25,859 bases of DNA, taken from assembly GCA_964588305.1 (NCBI GenBank), contig CAZPOP010000034.1, positions 1 to 25,859 of the forward strand. Reading direction: 5' to 3'. Each line of letters opens with the position of its first letter. Positions within the stretch are counted from its first letter, which is position 1. The position numbers and the translations under genes are program-made. Shown in pieces: positions 8,417-16,128 of the stretch. The notes under the pieces are model-generated. The model ran no database searches. It was given only the letters and a program-made list of their open reading frames with translations, and was not told the origin of the DNA. Source of the DNA: SM1-73 sp964588305. GTDB lineage: Bacteria > Zixibacteria > MSB-5A5 > SM1-73.

Positions 8417-8607
8417 TCAGATTGAGAGCACTCTGCCAACACTCTGATATGGTGCTTCATTTTCAGAAGGCTGCATCAGAACTTCGTGTGCTCCGGCTTT
8501 CCTAGCCGTTTCCAATTTATCCTCCGCCATATGTCCGGTCAAAACGATGAACTTCACCTGCTGATTGAAGAACTCCTCAACGTTAATGCTCCCGGGGCGT
8601 ACACTGA
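8417..8607 (-). pseudogene. Remnant: C-terminal half of a response-regulator receiver
   Basis: Read on the minus strand down to a TGA at 8417, the frame gives INVEEFFNQQVKFIVLTGHM, then AEDKLETARKAGAHEVLMQP, then SENEAPYQSVGRVLSI. This is the fourth strand (IVLTG), the AxxxGA turn and the last strand of a receiver. The usual Lys-Pro is Gln-Pro here. Upstream, where the phosphoacceptor half should be, the sequence becomes a perfect palindrome (8608-8655) and then tRNA-Asn, and no start codon or N-terminal receiver half is found. It is therefore a 5'-truncated fragment. It lies on the same strand as the pilus-linked signalling operon, so it may be what remains of a former first gene. Confidence 0.7.
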
Positions 8608-8655
8608 AATCCCGCCTGTGGGGTGCACCGGACGGCTCACCCCACAGGCGGGATT
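8608..8655. repeat. 18-bp perfect palindrome (CCCGCCTGTGGGGTG family)
   Basis: Arms 8608-8625 and 8638-8655 are exact reverse complements and flank a 12-nt loop (CACCGGACGGCT). The arm core is CCCGCCTGTGGGGTG. A related, less perfect copy lies inside the coding sequence at 22411-22451, and simpler TCCCGCC-N3-GGCGGGA hairpins occur at 17470-17486 and 17538-17554. It sits just 3' of tRNA-Asn, so it could also stop or protect that transcript, although no U-run follows. Confidence 0.85.
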
Positions 8656-8667
8656 AACAGCCACCCA
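8654..8667. repeat. 14-bp duplicate of the tRNA-Asn anticodon-arm sequence
   Basis: TTAACAGCCACCCA here is identical to 8732-8745 inside the tRNA gene, in direct orientation. It could be a small scar of integration at the tRNA or of the palindrome's arrival; chance is not excluded. Confidence 0.55.
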
Positions 8668-8696
8668 TTGATAATCAACCCACTGAAAACTGAAAG

Positions 8697-8769
8697 CTCC
8701 CGCGGCTGGACTCGAACCAGCGACAAGGTGGTTAACAGCCACCCACTCTACCAACTGAGTTACGCGGGA
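8697..8769 (-). tRNA. tRNA-Asn (anticodon GUU)
   Basis: On the minus strand the molecule folds as follows: acceptor TCCCGCG/CGCGGGA, D-arm ACTC/GAGT with loop AGTTGGTA, anticodon stem GGTGG/CCACC with loop CTGTTAA (anticodon GTT), 5-nt variable region, and T-arm GCTGG/CCAGC with loop TTCGAGT. The discriminator base is G, as is normal for tRNA-Asn. The 3' CCA is not encoded (CTT follows), so CCA would be added after transcription. Confidence 0.96.
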
Positions 8770-8793
8770 GTGCAGTCAAGTCTATTTCCACAT

Positions 8794-8822
8794 AATATAA
8801 AGTACACGCACCATGTGAGCAA
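8794..8822 (-). promoter_or_regulatory. Probable promoter of tRNA-Asn
   Basis: Minus-strand TTGCTC (8817-8822) and TATATT (8794-8799) are separated by 17 bp. Transcription would begin about 18 nt before the mature tRNA 5' end. Spacing is ideal; the -35 box is only fair. Confidence 0.5.
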
Positions 8823-8852
8823 GCATTATTTTCTGTTTTCGGGATACGCCAA

Positions 8853-9842
8853 TTAGATATGGAACTCGACCACATGCCCATCTAGCAACACAAAATCCTT
8901 CTGCACCATCTGTCCATCATAAACTCCGGTGCCCCATATGCGAGCGTATTTCAAGTTGAACGCGAAGTCCTTATGAATAGTTCTGGCCGCGTCAAGAAGG
9001 GTGCTCCCGATCTTTAAGATAACCGGATCCTCAAAATCTGCTCTTTTGCCGCGAGTCTTTGTATAGACCCTTAAGATCTCCAGACGCTCAAAAACATATC
9101 TCTTCAGCTCTTGGATGTTTATCCCCTTCTGAGCGGAGATGGGAAATATCGGAAATCTTTTACCATATAGATCTTTCAGAACAGTCAGGTTTTCCTCGGA
9201 CCTCCCCGAATCGCTTTTATTCGCCAGCAGGCTCGTCTTCTTGTGAGCAACTCCATCCAAAGGATCGGTTTCTTTTTCTTCGGTTTCCAATTGTATCTTA
9301 TACTCTTCCAATCTCCGAAAAACGGTTTTGGTTTCTGCCCTCATGTTTTCAGACCCCAAATCCACCACCAGCATGACCAGATCCGCGTTGCGGATTATTC
9401 CGGACAACCAGGGTTCCATGAAATCTGAGCTTATGGGAGGGGTGTCCACCAGCTGAATTTGTATGTTCTCAAAAGGTATCATGCCACACAGTGGTTTCAA
9501 GGTTGTGTATGGATAGGAAGCAACTTCTGGTGTCGCATTGGTAACAGAAGAAAGAATCTGTGACTTTCCCACATTGGGGGCACCGATTAAGACCACCTGA
9601 GCCGCCCCCTCCTTATCCACGAAGTATTGGTCCCCCCTGCGGGTAGTTTTCTTCTTCTGCTGCATCTCCTTCTTGAGCTTGGAGATCCGGAATTTGAGAT
9701 CAGCCTGAAGTTTGTCCGTGCCCTTGTGTTTGGGCATAATGGCAAACATCTCTTGCAGAATTCTCAGCTTGTCTCGTGGTTCTTTGGCGAGCCGGTACCT
9801 CTTCTCGGCTTCGAAATATTGTGGCGGAAGATTGGCCGGCAT
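8853..9842 (-). CDS. DRG/Obg-like GTPase with C-terminal TGS domain
   Basis: The 329-residue protein begins with a basic helical region (1-75), followed by a TRAFAC-class G domain. G1 is GAPNVGKS (87-94), the switch I region holds YPYTTLKP (110-117), G3 is DTPP (133-136, where most relatives have DxPG), G4 is NKSD (208-211), and G5 is SAQ (236-238). Residues of about 258-329 form a TGS domain ending in VLLDGHVVEFHI, as in DRG proteins. DRG-type GTPases (COG1163) are linked to ribosome or translation functions, and such short bacterial versions are of unknown exact role. It lies 89 nt downstream of two ferritin-like genes and may be on the same transcript. The missing Gly in G3 could affect GTP hydrolysis. 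Identity as a TGS GTPase is clear; the partner is unknown. Confidence 0.9.
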   Translation of the reverse strand: MPANLPPQYFEAEKRYRLAKEPRDKLRILQEMFAIMPKHKGTDKLQADLKFRISKLKKEMQQKKKTTRRGDQYFVDKEGAAQVVLIGAPNVGKSQILSSVTNATPEVASYPYTTLKPLCGMIPFENIQIQLVDTPPISSDFMEPWLSGIIRNADLVMLVVDLGSENMRAETKTVFRRLEEYKIQLETEEKETDPLDGVAHKKTSLLANKSDSGRSEENLTVLKDLYGKRFPIFPISAQKGINIQELKRYVFERLEILRVYTKTRGKRADFEDPVILKIGSTLLDAARTIHKDFAFNLKYARIWGTGVYDGQMVQKDFVLLDGHVVEFHI

Positions 9843-9931
9843 TCTTTTCTGTTCCTTAGTGGTTCTTGATGATTGAGCGGGAGATTACCCGTACCAGATA
9901 ATGCTATGAACTGATTAACAAGAACTCGACG

Positions 9932-10423
9932 CTAAAGCTTACCTACCAGAAAGTTCTCCAGGTCAACAAGCACCTTAAGATGATCTCTTTCCCATTGCAC
10001 CATGAAATTTAGAAGCGATTTCAGTTCCGGGTGCTTGGCTCTTTTCGCGTTCTTGCTGTAAAAGTCGATTGAATCTCTCTCAAGCAGTTGTCCGATCCTT
10101 AAAGCAGATAGGGCAAAATGCTCTCCTTTTATCTTTCCCCTGAACTCAGCAGTGAAGATTGGACTTTTGGATCGAGTCCTTGGCTTTTTCTTCGTCCACT
10201 TCTTTAGATCAAATTTGGGCTCACCTGCGTCTTCTATGGCCTGATACAAACCCTTCAGCATGCTCCCGTGATCTAACTCATCCTGAGCCAGCGAGGCAAA
10301 GACCCTCTTCCCCTTGGAATCGTCGGTCTTTTGTGCCGCTATCCGGTAAAAATGGTATCCATCATTCTCTACTCTGATTGCCTCTTTCAGCACTTTCAAT
10401 AGTTGAACTGTTTTTTCCAGCAT
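9932..10423 (-). CDS. Ferritin-like diiron protein (rubrerythrin domain), copy 2
   Basis: The 163-residue four-helix protein has a rubrerythrin-type ferritin-like fold. Metal ligands can be placed as Glu19 (VENDGYHFY), Glu49 and His52 (DELDH), Glu115 (LLERDSIDFY), and Glu145 and His148 (WERDH). There is no C-terminal rubredoxin iron-sulfur domain. Proteins of this type bind two irons and act in peroxide or oxygen detoxification or iron handling in anaerobes and microaerophiles. It is a diverged tandem copy of the gene at 10508-11026, with the ligands at the same positions near the N-terminus, and starts 84 nt after it. It has a basic insert (KKWTKKKPRTRSKSP) in the middle where its sister is acidic. 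The ATG at 10423 has AGGA close upstream. Confidence 0.87.
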   Translation of the reverse strand: MLEKTVQLLKVLKEAIRVENDGYHFYRIAAQKTDDSKGKRVFASLAQDELDHGSMLKGLYQAIEDAGEPKFDLKKWTKKKPRTRSKSPIFTAEFRGKIKGEHFALSALRIGQLLERDSIDFYSKNAKRAKHPELKSLLNFMVQWERDHLKVLVDLENFLVGKL

Positions 10424-10507
10424 ATCCTGGTCCTTTTCGATTTAAATGAATTTGGGTGAGACAAAAACCTTCGTCTCTCAGATTTTGTCCAAAATACTTG
10501 TCAGAAT

Positions 10508-11026
10508 CTAAAACGGATAGAATCTCGCTTCGGTCCAATAGTCGTCCTGCAGGAATTTCTGTTGTTGAACCAAAGCCCGAAGATGTTCTCCCTCCCAATC
10601 GGCTAAGTAACTGAAAAGCATCTTCACATCGCCCTCTTCGCTCTCTTGCGCCGATTTCTTATAAAACTCAATCGAGTTTTTCTCCAGAAGTATGCCGACA
10701 GACAGTGCGGCCATCTCGAATTGCGCTTGCTCCACCCTCTGCTTGAATTCTTTGGAAAAGATGGGGCTTTCTGAAGCTGTCTCCAAAATGTGTTTCATAT
10801 CCTTGATTTCGTCGAACTTATACTCCCCTTTCTCCTTGATGCTCTCGTAAAGGCTTTTGAGTATCTGCATGTGATTCGCTTCGTCCTTAGCCAACGAGGC
10901 AAAGAAGTCTTTGCCTTTTGGGTCCTCCGTTTTCTCCTCCGCCACCCGATATAATTGATACCCGTCATTCTCCACTCTCATCGCACCTTTGACCATTTCC
11001 AAGAGTTGGTTTGCCTTTTCCATCAT
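10508..11026 (-). CDS. Ferritin-like diiron protein (rubrerythrin domain), copy 1
   Basis: The 172-residue protein is closely similar in layout to its downstream neighbour. Ligands are Glu19 (VENDGYQLY), Glu49/His52 (DEANH), and a second set in LLEKNSIEFY and WEGEH. The C-terminus DDYWTEARFYPF matches the YWxxxRFxPF ending seen in this 'ferritin family protein' group and is missing in the sister copy. No rubredoxin domain is present. GGAG stands 4 nt before the first of two adjacent ATGs (11026 and 11023), and either could be used. A good promoter lies about 40 nt upstream. The likely role is oxidative-stress defence or iron handling, with a reductase encoded elsewhere. The tandem pair plus GTPase appears to form one transcript. 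Confidence 0.9.
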   Translation of the reverse strand: MMEKANQLLEMVKGAMRVENDGYQLYRVAEEKTEDPKGKDFFASLAKDEANHMQILKSLYESIKEKGEYKFDEIKDMKHILETASESPIFSKEFKQRVEQAQFEMAALSVGILLEKNSIEFYKKSAQESEEGDVKMLFSYLADWEGEHLRALVQQQKFLQDDYWTEARFYPF

Positions 11027-11066
11027 CTTTCTCCTTTATTTAGATCATTTGCAGACCCTTTGTTGG

Positions 11067-11094
11067 AATATAAACGACAGATCGATGTTGTCAA
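11067..11094 (-). promoter_or_regulatory. Promoter of the ferritin-like operon
   Basis: Minus-strand TTGACA (11089-11094) and TATATT (11067-11072) are 16 bp apart, upstream of the gene starting at 11026. A perfect -35 and near-perfect -10 make this a convincing vegetative promoter. No obvious PerR- or Fur-like palindrome overlaps it. Confidence 0.7.
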
Positions 11095-11365
11095 GTTTGA
11101 TTATCCCCCGAAGAGACAAATGAAATGTTGGCCAGGCACACCCGCCTTCCATCTCTCGCTTGTCCAAGCACCGTGAGTCTCCTACCCTGAACTCCAGCAG
11201 ACGCTTGTCCGCGCGGGCAAACCTTTGCGGCTTGGCTGAGTGCGGCTCTATCGATCTCAAAATAGAAAAGCGTCGGAACGAGGCTAACGCCAAAGGGTTC
11301 TGACGCCTTAAGAAAACAGTCGTGTATGACGCGAGATGAATCTCGCTACTCCTACTGCCGATCCT
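11095..11365. other. Intergenic stretch between purM and the ferritin operon
   Basis: No supported gene. A small hairpin GCGAGA-TGAA-TCTCGC lies at 11331-11346, just past the purM stop. It has no T-run on the minus strand, so it is at best a weak transcript end. The rest shows no recognisable element. Confidence 0.5.
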
Positions 11366-12397
11366 TTATGTCAAATCGAATAATTTCACTCTCCCCTTCC
11401 CGGATGAGATTTCGCCTATGTGGAAGGCGCTCTCCTTTAGATGGGATATGTGGCTCAAAAGCTTAGCGGCTTCCTTTTTCGATACCACCAGGATCATGCC
11501 TATCCCCATGTTGAAAACTTTGTACATCTCCGGATTTTCAATATTCCCGATGTCTTGAATGAAATTAAACACCGGAGGGATCTTCCAGGAGTTGACAAAG
11601 ACTTCGGCATTGCAATTATTGGGCAGGATTCTTTTCAGATTTCCTTCGATTCCTCCGCCGGTGATGTGGGCCATCCCCTTAATCCGAGATTTTTTCAACA
11701 GCTTCAAGATCAGTGGTGCATAACATTTGTGTGGCCTAAGAAGCTGCTTGCCTATGGTGGTCCCCAACTCCTCGACATAATCGTCGACTTTGAAACGACC
11801 CCTCTGAAAAATAACCTTTCTGGCTAATGAATATCCATTGGTGTGGAGGCCATTCGATCTTAAGCCGATGACCTGGTCCCCCGGAATTATCTTAGAACCG
11901 TCGATGATGTCTTTTCTTTCCACCACGCCTGAGACGAATCCAACCAGGTCGTACTCATTCTTCCTGTAAAACCCGGGTAGCTCCGCGGTCTCCCCTCCTA
12001 TGAGAGAGCACCCCGCCTTCTTGCACGCTCTGGAAAGGCCCCTGACTATCTGCTCTATTACATCGGGGGAGAGCTTTCCTGTCCCGATGTAATCCAAAAA
12101 GAACAAAGCTTTGGCGCCGTGCACCAATATGTCGTTCACACAATGATTGACGATATCCTCTCCTACAGTGTCGTGCTTTCCCATCATAAAGGCCACTTTC
12201 AACTTGGTTCCCACCGAATCCACGCTGGAAAGGATAACCGGATCTTTGTAGTCGCCCTTTTTGAATGAAAAGAATCCGCCGAAGCCTCCGATGCCTTTCA
12301 AAACCTGAGGCGTAAAAGTTGATTTGGCCAACTTCTTAATTCTCTCTGTCGCTCGATCAGCGGCACCAATGTCCACACCCGAGCTTTTGTAGTCCAT
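11366..12397 (-). CDS. purM: Phosphoribosylformylglycinamidine cyclo-ligase (AIR synthetase)
   Basis: PurM catalyses ATP-dependent ring closure of FGAM to AIR, the fifth step of purine synthesis, in the cytoplasm. From the ATG at 12397 the product has 343 residues and opens with MDYKSSGVDIGAADRAT, matching the family start. Earlier starts at 12409 (ATG) and 12418 (TTG) are possible; AAAGGA just before 12397 and the family N-terminus favour the shorter form. Typical features are VILSSVDSVGTKLK, the VNHCVNDILVHGAKALFFLDY ATP-binding region (interrupted only by the usual Ala/Ile exchanges), GGETAELPGFY, GLHTNGYSLAR and HITGGGIEGNLKRILP. Length is normal. It follows the HD-domain gene by about 120 nt on the same strand and is probably part of the transcript that starts at priA. 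Confidence 0.97.
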   Translation of the reverse strand: MDYKSSGVDIGAADRATERIKKLAKSTFTPQVLKGIGGFGGFFSFKKGDYKDPVILSSVDSVGTKLKVAFMMGKHDTVGEDIVNHCVNDILVHGAKALFFLDYIGTGKLSPDVIEQIVRGLSRACKKAGCSLIGGETAELPGFYRKNEYDLVGFVSGVVERKDIIDGSKIIPGDQVIGLRSNGLHTNGYSLARKVIFQRGRFKVDDYVEELGTTIGKQLLRPHKCYAPLILKLLKKSRIKGMAHITGGGIEGNLKRILPNNCNAEVFVNSWKIPPVFNFIQDIGNIENPEMYKVFNMGIGMILVVSKKEAAKLLSHISHLKESAFHIGEISSGKGRVKLFDLT

Positions 12398-12519
12398 TTT
12401 CCTTTTCATTTCTCTCAAATGTGCTAGGGGTTTCTGCTAAATTGCGGAACTATTCCGATGTTTTTGATTTTGGCTTTTCAACCTTCGAACCTTTTGAACT
12501 TTCCAACCTGCAAACTGTC

Positions 12520-13179
12520 TTAAAGAAGCCTCTGCCCGTTTATCTCCAATTGGAACTTCTGCTTTAAAAAATCAGCCGCCCTTCGGCAGACCACCATACG
12601 GGACAGGAATATCTCAAAGTACTCCATCACCTGAGATACGGAGGTGTCGATCTTGATCTCCAGAGTGATTACACTCTTGTCTTCCTCCACCCTCAGAAAC
12701 GAGCTTTTGGCCGCGTAGTTCACCCGGTCATGAATGTCCAGTTTTATCATCTCCAGAGTGCGCACCCGGGAACTGTGCACGTCCGACTTATCTGCCAGAA
12801 TCACAGCGGCACATATGTCCGATACCGGCTGGCCGTCTTTTTCGTCGTGGTTCCCGATGGCAGCGATTATCTCCATTATATCGTCCAGCGGCATTTTCAT
12901 CTCCAATAAGATGTTCTGCGCCAAGACTGCTCCTACCTGGGCGTGATAATCGCGGTTGATGACGTTACCTATGTCGTGTAAGTATGCTGCGACGGCTGCC
13001 AGCTGAGCCTTCTCTTCCGAATGGTGCAGCCTGCTGAGGATATTATGGGCTATGCTTGCGGATAGGCTGGCATGTCTCTGCCCATGTTCGGTGTATCCGA
13101 TTATCCCCAAGACTTCATCCGACTTGGCGATCAGCGCCTTCACCTGCTCGTTTTTCTTAACATCCTCTAATGTTACCAT
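12520..13179 (-). CDS. HD-domain metal-dependent phosphohydrolase
   Basis: The 219-residue protein carries an HD superfamily core: His32 and His36 in YTEHGQRHA, His68-Asp69 in AYLHDIGNV, then GNHDE and an ILADKSDVHSSRV segment that supplies the last metal-binding Asp. Members hydrolyse nucleotide or other phosphate esters with divalent metals. The substrate cannot be inferred from the motif set. The C-terminal 65 residues (from about 155) form a mixed alpha/beta tail with TLEIKIDTSVSQVMEYF. It sits 99 nt downstream of priA and about 120 nt upstream of purM, which weakly suggests nucleotide metabolism. The ATG start at 13179 is preceded by AGAGGTG. No membrane or signal segment is present. Confidence 0.88.
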   Translation of the reverse strand: MVTLEDVKKNEQVKALIAKSDEVLGIIGYTEHGQRHASLSASIAHNILSRLHHSEEKAQLAAVAAYLHDIGNVINRDYHAQVGAVLAQNILLEMKMPLDDIMEIIAAIGNHDEKDGQPVSDICAAVILADKSDVHSSRVRTLEMIKLDIHDRVNYAAKSSFLRVEEDKSVITLEIKIDTSVSQVMEYFEIFLSRMVVCRRAADFLKQKFQLEINGQRLL

Positions 13180-13278
13180 CAGTATTCACCTCTCCGTAGA
13201 CATGAGCTCTCACTTGAAAAGAATCGAATCTCAGATAATAATACAAAAGTTTCCTCACCCCGGAATATCGTTATGTCG

Positions 13279-15771
13279 TCAAAGCATATCCACAGGATCC
13301 ACATTAACTGATATACGGCACGTTCCCCTCTTCGCACTAAGAGATCTTGAAGAAAAGTCTTTTCTCCCTTCCAAAATCTTTGTCATCAGATCTATCACTC
13401 TCCTGATGATTTTGGTTTTGATGATCACCTGCCACCGATACTGATTCTTGATCTTCGAAAGGGGCGCCGGAGCAGGACCCAGAATCTCCGTCTCTTTCAG
13501 TTTTTTTTCTTTCAGAGTCTTCTGAAGGGTCGAGCAGAACTTCTCGGATTGACTGATAACCCGACTTTGATTTTCCCCGGAGAAAAGAACCAAAATAAGA
13601 TGACCAAAAGGGGGATAGCCTAACTCCTTTCTTTGTTCGATCTCATTTTCATAAAACGTGGCAAAATCATGTCTTGCCGCCAGCTTTATGGCCTGTTCAT
13701 CCGGATAATAGGTCTGGATGATCACCTCTCCGCCCAAATCTCCCCTTCCTGCCCGGCCCGCTACCTGGGTTAAAAGTTGAAAGGTTCTCTCCTTGGTTCG
13801 GAAATCGGGAAGATCCAAGCTGAAATCTGCAGAGACCACGCCCACCAGGGTCACTTCCGGAAAATCCAATCCCTTGGCGATCATCTGGGTTCCCAGAAGA
13901 ACGTTGAACTTCTTTTTGCCGAAATCGCTTAGAATCCTGCGATGAGAGCCTTTTCTTGAGGTAGTGTCCAGATCCATTCTCTGGACTGAAACCTGCGGAA
14001 AATCCCTTTTCAGCTCCTCCTCCATCCTCTGAGTTCCCACCCCTCTATAAATAAACTTGTAACCTTGACAATTGGGACAAAGATCAGGCGCCTTCTGAGT
14101 GAAGCCGCAATAATGACACCTCATGGAGAAATCGGTCCGGTGAAAGGTCAAGGTGATATCACAGCGAGGACATCTCATGATATGTCCACATTCGCTGCAC
14201 TTGATAAAGCTGGAAAAACCCCTCCGATTCAAAAACAAAAGAGCCTGCTGGTTCTTTTCAATCTTCTCTCTTAGAAGTGTGGATAGGCTAGCCGAAAGGA
14301 TATCCCTATTGCCCTTTTCTCTTTCCTCCCTCAAATCTATAATCTTGACCTCCGGCAATTCTCTTTCTTCCACCCTCTGTTGCAACTGGCACAGGATGTA
14401 TTTTCCTTTTTGCGCATTGAAATAGGAGTCCAGGCTGGGGGTGGCCGAACCCAAGATCACCACCGCCTTATTCAGTTTTCCCCTCATCACCGCCACGTCT
14501 CTGGCATTATATCTGGGGGCAGGGTCATCCTGTTTGTAGGAGGCATCGTGTTCCTCGTCCACCACGATCAATCCCAGATTATCGAGAGGCGAGAAGACGG
14601 CTGATCTTGCTCCCACCATTATAGGGGATTTCCCTTCCTTAGCCTGCCGCCAACTATCAAACCGCTCACCCGCCGAGAGCCGGGAGTGCAAGCATCCCAC
14701 CAGGTCTCCGAAGTTGGCTTTGAACCTGGAGATGATCTGAGGAGTCAGGGAAATCTCCGGCACCAAGACCAGAGCCCTCTTCCCCATCCTCAAAGCTTCT
14801 CTAATGGCCTCGATGTACACCTGCGTTTTTCCGCTTCCGGTGATTCCATGAAGAAGAAAAGTGGAGTGAGCATTCGATTCCAGACCAGCCTTGATTTTGA
14901 CCAATATCTCTTTCTGTTCTTCGTTGGGGATTATATCCTTGCTCTCCGGCAGGTCAAGAGACCAATCGCTTTCTCTCAGTTTTTCTATTGCGTCAAATTC
15001 GATCAGTCCTCTCTTTTCTAATGCATCCAACGCCCGGCTATTCTCTTTTACTTCAAGATTGATGCTCTCCACAGAAAGCTGGCCCCCTTTGTCAAGCAAC
15101 AATTCCAGACACTTTGCCTGCTTGGGAGCTTTTCTTTCCAAAGCAGAAATGGCTAACTTGAATAGCTCGATCTCGGAGGGGGTATTGCCGAAGTTCTTTA
15201 ACCGGATGATCTTTTCATACTTGATTCCCACCCTGGGTTTCCCCAACTGAGAAAACATCCTCACCCGGCCTTTTTTCTCTAAATCATATAACTCTGCATA
15301 GAGTCCTTTCCCCCCAAGTTTTCTTTTAAGCCAGGAGAGTCTCCTTTTCTGGTCGGACAAATGCTTTAGAACTTCCCTTTGCCTCGGCGAAAAAGGTTTT
15401 TTCTTTTCATCCAAATCAGTTGACAGATCAGCTATCACTTCAACCCATAGTTCGCTTTTCACCTGGATTTCCGCAGGCAGAACTGCTCTCAGGCTCTCTC
15501 CCCAGGAGCAAAAATAGTATTCGGAAACCCATTCAGTGAGATTCAGCATCTCTTTGGAGAACAAAGGGTGAGGGTCCAAGAGGTCAATGATCTCCTTGGC
15601 CTTCTTGATGTCTGTGGTCTCAGCCATTCCCACCACGAAACCGGATAGTACGCGCTTCTGCACAGGAACCAATACTCGAAAGCCCAGATCCAGTCCCGCC
15701 TCAAGATGCGCAGGGATTTTGTAAGTAAACAACTTACGTGAGGGCAAGGGCAAAGCCACCTGTGCGAACAT
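13279..15771 (-). CDS. priA: Primosomal replication-restart helicase PriA
   Basis: The 830-residue protein has the full PriA layout. The 3'-DNA-binding N-terminal domain (1-105) starts MFAQVALPLPSRKLFTYKIP and is followed by a winged-helix region. Helicase lobe 1 has Walker A GITGSGKT (309-316) and the DEEH box (405-408), then GSATPSLDSY. The zinc-binding insertion has eight cysteines at 525, 528, 534, 537, 552, 555, 565 and 568. Lobe 2 includes LLGTQMIAKGLDFP and QVAGRAGRG. The protein reloads the replisome at stalled forks and acts as a 3'-5' superfamily 2 helicase. It stops with TGA. A TTGACA-N17-TAGATT promoter lies 50-80 nt upstream, and it is the likely first gene of a priA-HD-purM transcript. 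All key residues appear intact. Confidence 0.98.
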   Translation of the reverse strand: MFAQVALPLPSRKLFTYKIPAHLEAGLDLGFRVLVPVQKRVLSGFVVGMAETTDIKKAKEIIDLLDPHPLFSKEMLNLTEWVSEYYFCSWGESLRAVLPAEIQVKSELWVEVIADLSTDLDEKKKPFSPRQREVLKHLSDQKRRLSWLKRKLGGKGLYAELYDLEKKGRVRMFSQLGKPRVGIKYEKIIRLKNFGNTPSEIELFKLAISALERKAPKQAKCLELLLDKGGQLSVESINLEVKENSRALDALEKRGLIEFDAIEKLRESDWSLDLPESKDIIPNEEQKEILVKIKAGLESNAHSTFLLHGITGSGKTQVYIEAIREALRMGKRALVLVPEISLTPQIISRFKANFGDLVGCLHSRLSAGERFDSWRQAKEGKSPIMVGARSAVFSPLDNLGLIVVDEEHDASYKQDDPAPRYNARDVAVMRGKLNKAVVILGSATPSLDSYFNAQKGKYILCQLQQRVEERELPEVKIIDLREEREKGNRDILSASLSTLLREKIEKNQQALLFLNRRGFSSFIKCSECGHIMRCPRCDITLTFHRTDFSMRCHYCGFTQKAPDLCPNCQGYKFIYRGVGTQRMEEELKRDFPQVSVQRMDLDTTSRKGSHRRILSDFGKKKFNVLLGTQMIAKGLDFPEVTLVGVVSADFSLDLPDFRTKERTFQLLTQVAGRAGRGDLGGEVIIQTYYPDEQAIKLAARHDFATFYENEIEQRKELGYPPFGHLILVLFSGENQSRVISQSEKFCSTLQKTLKEKKLKETEILGPAPAPLSKIKNQYRWQVIIKTKIIRRVIDLMTKILEGRKDFSSRSLSAKRGTCRISVNVDPVDML

Positions 15772-15821
15772 AGGATATTCCTATTCCTTCAACCTGAGGA
15801 GTATCATCTAACAAACGCCGA

Positions 15822-15850
15822 AATCTAACACCAATTTTCCGCTCTGTCAA
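15822..15850 (-). promoter_or_regulatory. Probable promoter of priA
   Basis: Minus-strand TTGACA (15845-15850) and TAGATT (15822-15827) are 17 bp apart, ahead of the priA ATG at 15771. A perfect -35 with ideal spacing supports it; the -10 is moderate. Confidence 0.6.
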
Positions 15851-16040
15851 GTATACAGGGTAGCTTGCTCTCCTCGATGCGGCATAATCATTCCCTTAGA
15901 ATTCTGTCCTGAGGTTCAAGATTACCTTAGGGGAAAGGGAATCGGTCGAGAGGGGGAATTCACTTTTTCCCGTGTCTGGCGGTGAACTCTACGTATATTT
16001 CAATTGAGAGTTCTGGTGTTTGGCAACCGACACATTTTGC
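15851..16040. other. Divergent intergenic region, no gene seen
   Basis: This lies between the back-to-back promoters for priA (minus) and the secreted protein (plus). No open frame with family features and no clear repeat was found in this part. Confidence 0.4.
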
Positions 16041-16091
16041 TTGATCTTTCAGACTTTTGCCATAACTTATCGTCAGTTAGACAAGTTATGG
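16041..16091 (+). promoter_or_regulatory. Putative promoter overlapped by a 9-bp inverted repeat (operator candidate)
   Basis: TTGATC (16041-16046) and TAACTT (16063-16068) are 16 bp apart. CCATAACTT at 16060-16068 is repeated in exact inversion as AAGTTATGG at 16083-16091, with a 14-bp centre. The left arm covers the -10 box, so a dimeric regulator could block RNA polymerase here. The repeat could also form a hairpin in the leader. The gene start is at 16129. Confidence 0.45.
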
Positions 16092-16115
16092 ATTGAGGAT
16101 TCCGCCAAGGATTTC

Positions 16116-16121
16116 GGAGGT
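16116..16121 (+). promoter_or_regulatory. Ribosome binding site deciding the start at 16129
   Basis: GGAGGT is 7 nt before the ATG at 16129. An upstream in-frame start at 16093 would place this site inside the coding region and add 12 residues ahead of the signal peptide, so 16129 is preferred. Confidence 0.75.
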
Positions 16122-16128
16122 AGACCGA

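Noticed and set aside
8486..8754. Overlapping short open frames on both strands across the palindrome and tRNA-Asn
   Set aside because: They run through an 18-bp palindrome and a tRNA gene, and their predicted peptides are repeats of those sequences, not proteins.
11045..11293. Minus-strand frame of 82 codons between purM and the ferritin gene
   Set aside because: It covers the ferritin promoter and has no family features; considered chance.
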